From Ptiloglossa arizonensis (Eukaryota; Arthropoda; Insecta; Hymenoptera; Colletidae): DNA of 64,000 nt. The DNA lies in contig NW_027479307.1 of the NCBI RefSeq assembly GCF_051014685.1, positions 62,001 to 126,000 of the forward strand, written 5' to 3'. The translations under genes were made by a program, and so were the position numbers. Shown here piece after piece: positions 60,794 through 64,000 of the stretch (position 1 is the first letter of the stretch; each line of letters starts with the position of its first letter). The notes below the pieces were generated by a model. That model made no database searches. It worked only from the letters and a program-made list of their open reading frames with translations, and was not told where the DNA came from.

Positions 60794-63700
60794 AAACGGA
60801 GAAATAAATGGAGAAACGAAGAAATAAACGGAGAAACGAAGAAAGAAACGGAGAAACGAAGAAAGAATCGGAGAAACGAAGAAAGAAACCGAGAAACGAA
60901 GAAAGAACCGGAGAAGTAAATGGAGAAAGGAAGGTATAAACGGAGAAACGGAGAAACGGAGAAACGGAGAAACGAAGAAACGATAAAAGAAACGGAGAAA
61001 CGAAGAAAGAAACGGAGAAACGAAGAAAGAAACGGAGAAACGAAGAAAGAAACGGAGAAACGAAGAAAGAAACGGAGACACGAAGAAAGAAACGGAGAAA
61101 CGAAGAAAGTAACGGAGAAACGAAGAAAGAAACTGAGAAACGAAGAAAGAAATGGAGAATCGGAGAAATAAATGGAGAAACGAAGAAATAGACCGAGAAA
61201 CGGAGAAAGAAACGGAGAAACGAAGAAAGAAACGGAGAAACGAAGAAAGAAACGGAGAAACGAACAAAGGAACGGAGAAACGAACAAAGAAACGGAGAAA
61301 CGAAGAAAGAAACGGAGAAACGAACAAACGAACCGAGAAACGAACAAAGAAACGGAGAAACGAAGAAAGAAACGGAGAATCGGAGAAATAAATGGAGAAA
61401 CGAAGAAATAAACGGAGAAACGGAGAAATAAATGAAGAAACGAAGAAATAAAAGGAGAAGCGAATAAAGAAACGGAGAACCGAAGAAAGAAACGGAGAAA
61501 CGAACAAAGAAACGGAGAAACGAAGAAAGAAACGGAGAAACGAAGAAAGAAACCCAGAAACGAAGAAAGAAACGGAGGAACGGAGAGATAAATGGAGAAG
61601 CGAAGAAATAAACGGAGAAACGAAGAAATAAACGGAGAAACGAAGAAAGAAACGGAGAAACGAAGAAAGAAACGGAGAAACGAAGAAAGAAACGGAGAAA
61701 TGAAGAAAGAAACGGAGAAATGAAGAAAGACACGGAGAAACGAAGAAAGAAACGGAGAAACGAAGAAAGAAACGGAGAAATAAATGGAGAAACGAAGAAA
61801 TAAACCGAGAAACGGAAAAAGAAACGGAGAAACGAACAAAGAAACGGAGAAACGAAGAAAGAAACGGAGAAACGAACAAACGAACCGAGAAACGAACAAA
61901 GAAACGGAGAAACGAAGAAAGAAACGGAGAATCGGAGAAATAAATGGAGAAACGAAGAAATAAACGGAGAAACGGAGAAATAAATGAAGAAACGAAGAAA
62001 TAAATGGAGAAACGAAGAAATAAACGGAGAAACGAAGAAAGAAACGGAGAAACGAAGAAATAAACGGAGAAACGAAGAAAGAAACAAAGAAACGGAGAAG
62101 CGAACGGAGAAGCGAACAAAGAAACGGAGAAACGAAGAAAGAAACGGAGAAACGAACAATGAAACGCAGAAGCGAAGAATGAAGCGGAGAAACGAAGAAA
62201 TAAACGGAGAAATGAAGAAAGAAACGGAGACACAAAGAAAGAAACGGAGAAACGAACATAGAAACGGAGAAACGAAGAAAGAAACGGAGAAACAACGAAT
62301 GAAACGGAGAAACGAAGAAAGAAACGGTGAAATAAATGGAGAAACGAAGATATAAACGGAGAAACGAAGAAGGAAACGGTGAAACGAAGAAAGGAACGGA
62401 GAAACGAAGAAAGAAACAGAGAAACGAACAAAGAAACGGAGAAACGAAGAAAGAAACGGGGAAACGAAGAAAGAAACGGAGAATCGGAGAAATAAATGGA
62501 GAAACGAAGAAATAAACGGAGAAACGGAGCAATAAATGGAGAAACGAAGAAAGAAACGGAGAAACGAAGAAAGAAACGGAGAAACGAAGAAAGAAACGGA
62601 GAAATAAATGGAGAAACGAAGAAATAAACGGAGAAACGAACAGGGAAACGGAGAAACGAAGAAAGAAACGGAGAAACGAAGAAAGAAACGGAGAAACGAA
62701 CAAAGAAACGGAGAAACGAACAAAGAAACGGAGAAACGAACAAAGAAACGGAGAAACGAACAAAGAAACGGAGAAACGAACAAAGAAACGCAGAAACGGA
62801 GAAAGAAACGGAGGAACGGAGAAATAAATGGAGAAACGAAGAAATAAACAGAAAAACGAAGAAAGAAACGGAGAAACGAAGAAAGAAACGGAGAAACGAA
62901 GAAAGAAACGGAGAAATGAAGATAGAAACGGAGAAACGATGAAAGAAACGGAGAAACGAAGAAAGAAACGGAGAAACGAAGAAAGAAACGGAGAAACCAA
63001 GAAAGAAACGGAGAAACGAAGAAAGAAACGGAGAAACGAAGAAAGAAACTGAGAAACGAAGAAAGAAATGGAGAATCGGAGAAATAAATGGAGAAACGAA
63101 GAAATAGGCCGAGAAACGGAGAAATAAATGGCGAAACGAAGAAATAAAAGGGGAAACGAAGAAAGAAACGGAGAAACGAAGAAAGAAACGGAGAAACGAA
63201 GAAAGAATCGGAGAAACGAACAAAGAAACCGAGAAAGGAAGAAAGAAACGGAGAAACGAAGAAAGAAAGGGAGACACGAAGAAAGAAACGGAGAAACGAA
63301 GACAGGAACGGAGAAACGTAGAAAGAAACTGAGAAACGAAGTAAGAAACGGGGAATCGGAGAAATAAATGGAGAAACGAAGAAACAGACCGAGAAACGGA
63401 GAAAGAAACGTAGAAACGAAGAAAGAAACGGAGAAACGGAGAAAGAAACGGAGAAACGAACAAGGGAACGGAGAAACGAACAAAAAAACGGAGAAACGAA
63501 GAATGAAACGGAGAAACGAACAAAGGAACCGAGAAACGAACAAAGAAGCGGAGATACGAAGAAAGAAACGGAGAATCGGAGAAATACATGGAGAAATGAA
63601 GAAATAAACGGAGAAACGGAGAAATAAATGGAGAAACGAAGAAATAAACGGAGAAACGAACAAAGAAACGGAGAAACGAAGAAAGAAACGGAGAAACGAA

Positions 63701-64000
63701 CAAAGAAACGGAGAAACGAACAAAGAAACGGAGAAACGAACAAAGAAACGGAGAAACGAAGAAAGAAACGCAGAAACGAAGAAAGAAACGGAGGAACGGA
63801 GAAATAAATGGAGAAGCGAAGAAATAAACGGAGAAACGAAGAAATAATCGGAGAAACGAAGAAAGAAACGGAGAAACGAAGAAAGAAACGGAGAAACGAA
63901 GAAAGAAACGGAGAAACGAAGAAAGAAACGGAGAAACGAACAAAGAAACGGAGAAACGAAGAAAGAAACGCAGAAACGAAGAAAGAAACTGAGAAACGAA
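60794..64000 (+). repeat. Right-end mosaic of right-hand modules
   Basis: Contains the agtaaatgg/ggtataa module with four 8-mers at 60,940, aaatagaccg at about 61,190, acaatgaaacgcag at about 62,157, acgaacaggg at about 62,637, A7 at 63,482 and aaataatcgg at about 63,845 (third copy of that HOR-7 marker). Blocks resemble pieces of HOR-6 and HOR-7 in a different order. The array continues past the window end. Confidence 0.8.

Larger units (their letters stand above)
1..64000 (+). repeat. 20-bp satellite array filling the window
   Basis: Every stretch reads as head-to-tail copies of acgaagaaagaaacggagaa, roughly 3,200 units with no inversion and no interrupting unique DNA. The + strand is about 18/20 purine. 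Both C residues of the consensus lie in CpG, giving two CpG per 20 bp. Common variants are acgaacaaag, acgatgaaag, acgaagaaat, acggagaaat, aaatggagaa and aaacggagac/gat. Variant units recur in the same order over kilobases, which defines the higher-order repeats listed separately. No gene is supported: unit length 20 is not a multiple of 3, several frames are open at once, and indels that break frame are tolerated. The array runs off both ends of the window. Locus class (centromeric, subtelomeric or other) and species are unknown. Confidence 0.98.

Noticed and set aside
33615..63743. 10,042-codon minus-strand frame as a giant protein gene
   Set aside because: Two other reverse frames of 8,757 and 9,381 codons overlap it, all encode the same 20-residue repeat, unit length is not a multiple of 3, and frame-breaking indels are accepted. 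No promoter, signal or domain is seen.
1..64000. CRISPR array
   Set aside because: Repeats are contiguous, with no unique spacers and no cas genes.
1..64000. CENP-B box
   Set aside because: The TTCG of the minus strand (cttcgtttctccg) and the gattcgatg variant were compared with the NTTCGNNNNANNCGGGN pattern; the required A and CGGG positions do not match.
1..64000. Triplex (H-DNA) or G-quadruplex array
   Set aside because: Purine runs are only 11 and 7 nt between C residues, too short for a clear mirror tract, and GGG runs are almost absent, with only isolated acgggg variants.
1..64000. Interferon-response-type (GAAANNGAAA) element array
   Set aside because: GAAA motifs are spaced 0 or 4 bases apart in the unit, not 2 as the IRF/ISRE core requires.
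1..64000. Telomere repeat or interstitial telomere
   Set aside because: No TTAGGG-like, TTTAGGG-like or TTAGG-like units on either strand.

Overview
The whole 64 kb is one uninterrupted tandem array of a 20-bp purine-rich satellite, all in one orientation. I find no unique sequence, no believable protein gene, no tRNA or rRNA, no transposon and no CRISPR array. The consensus is acgaagaaagaaacggagaa (about 60% A, 30% G, 10% C, almost no T on the + strand). An array this long with nested higher-order repeats (HORs) points to a eukaryotic heterochromatic, pericentromeric or subtelomeric locus. The sequence gives no basis for naming a species or chromosome position.

The 20-mer is itself five tetranucleotides: acga, agaa, agaa, acgg, agaa. 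Nearly every register break and HOR length is a multiple of 4 bp, and the exceptions match visible 1-3 bp A-run or single-base indels. This suggests a degenerated AGAA-type microsatellite that became a 20-bp satellite and was then amplified in HOR blocks. A frequent 40-bp cassette (acggagaaataaatggagaa, then acgaagaaataaacggagaa) lies at several points where HOR copies gained or lost length.

Layout. 1-940: block repeated 16,836 bp downstream. 941-4,300: HOR of 1,720/1,640 bp. 4,580-11,084: HOR of 2,720/2,712 bp plus a partial copy. 11,405-18,895: overlapping HORs of 3,092 and 2,240 bp. 20,497-21,656: 500-bp HOR. 22,990-26,825: 1,860-bp HOR. 27,410-34,800: HORs of about 1,892 and 2,836 bp. 34,681-36,256: short HORs of 120 and 264 bp. 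36,257-38,400: 324-bp HOR. 38,400-46,180: mosaic module family. 46,180-52,200: HOR of 2,349/1,789 bp. 52,621-53,480: 420/440-bp pair. 52,990-60,793: HOR of 3,752/4,052 bp. 60,794-64,000: mosaic of right-hand modules.

The left part (to about 28.8 kb) keeps 20-bp register with only four breaks. The right part has many 4n-bp breaks and a different set of diagnostic variants, so two satellite subfamilies meet at about 34-38 kb. Very long open frames on the minus strand (to about 10,000 codons) and short lysine/arginine/glutamate-rich frames on the plus strand are by-products of composition, because 20 is not divisible by 3 and the unit lacks stops in every frame. I therefore annotate no CDS. Repeat boundaries were found by eye from diagnostic variant units and are good to roughly one or two 20-bp units unless stated otherwise.
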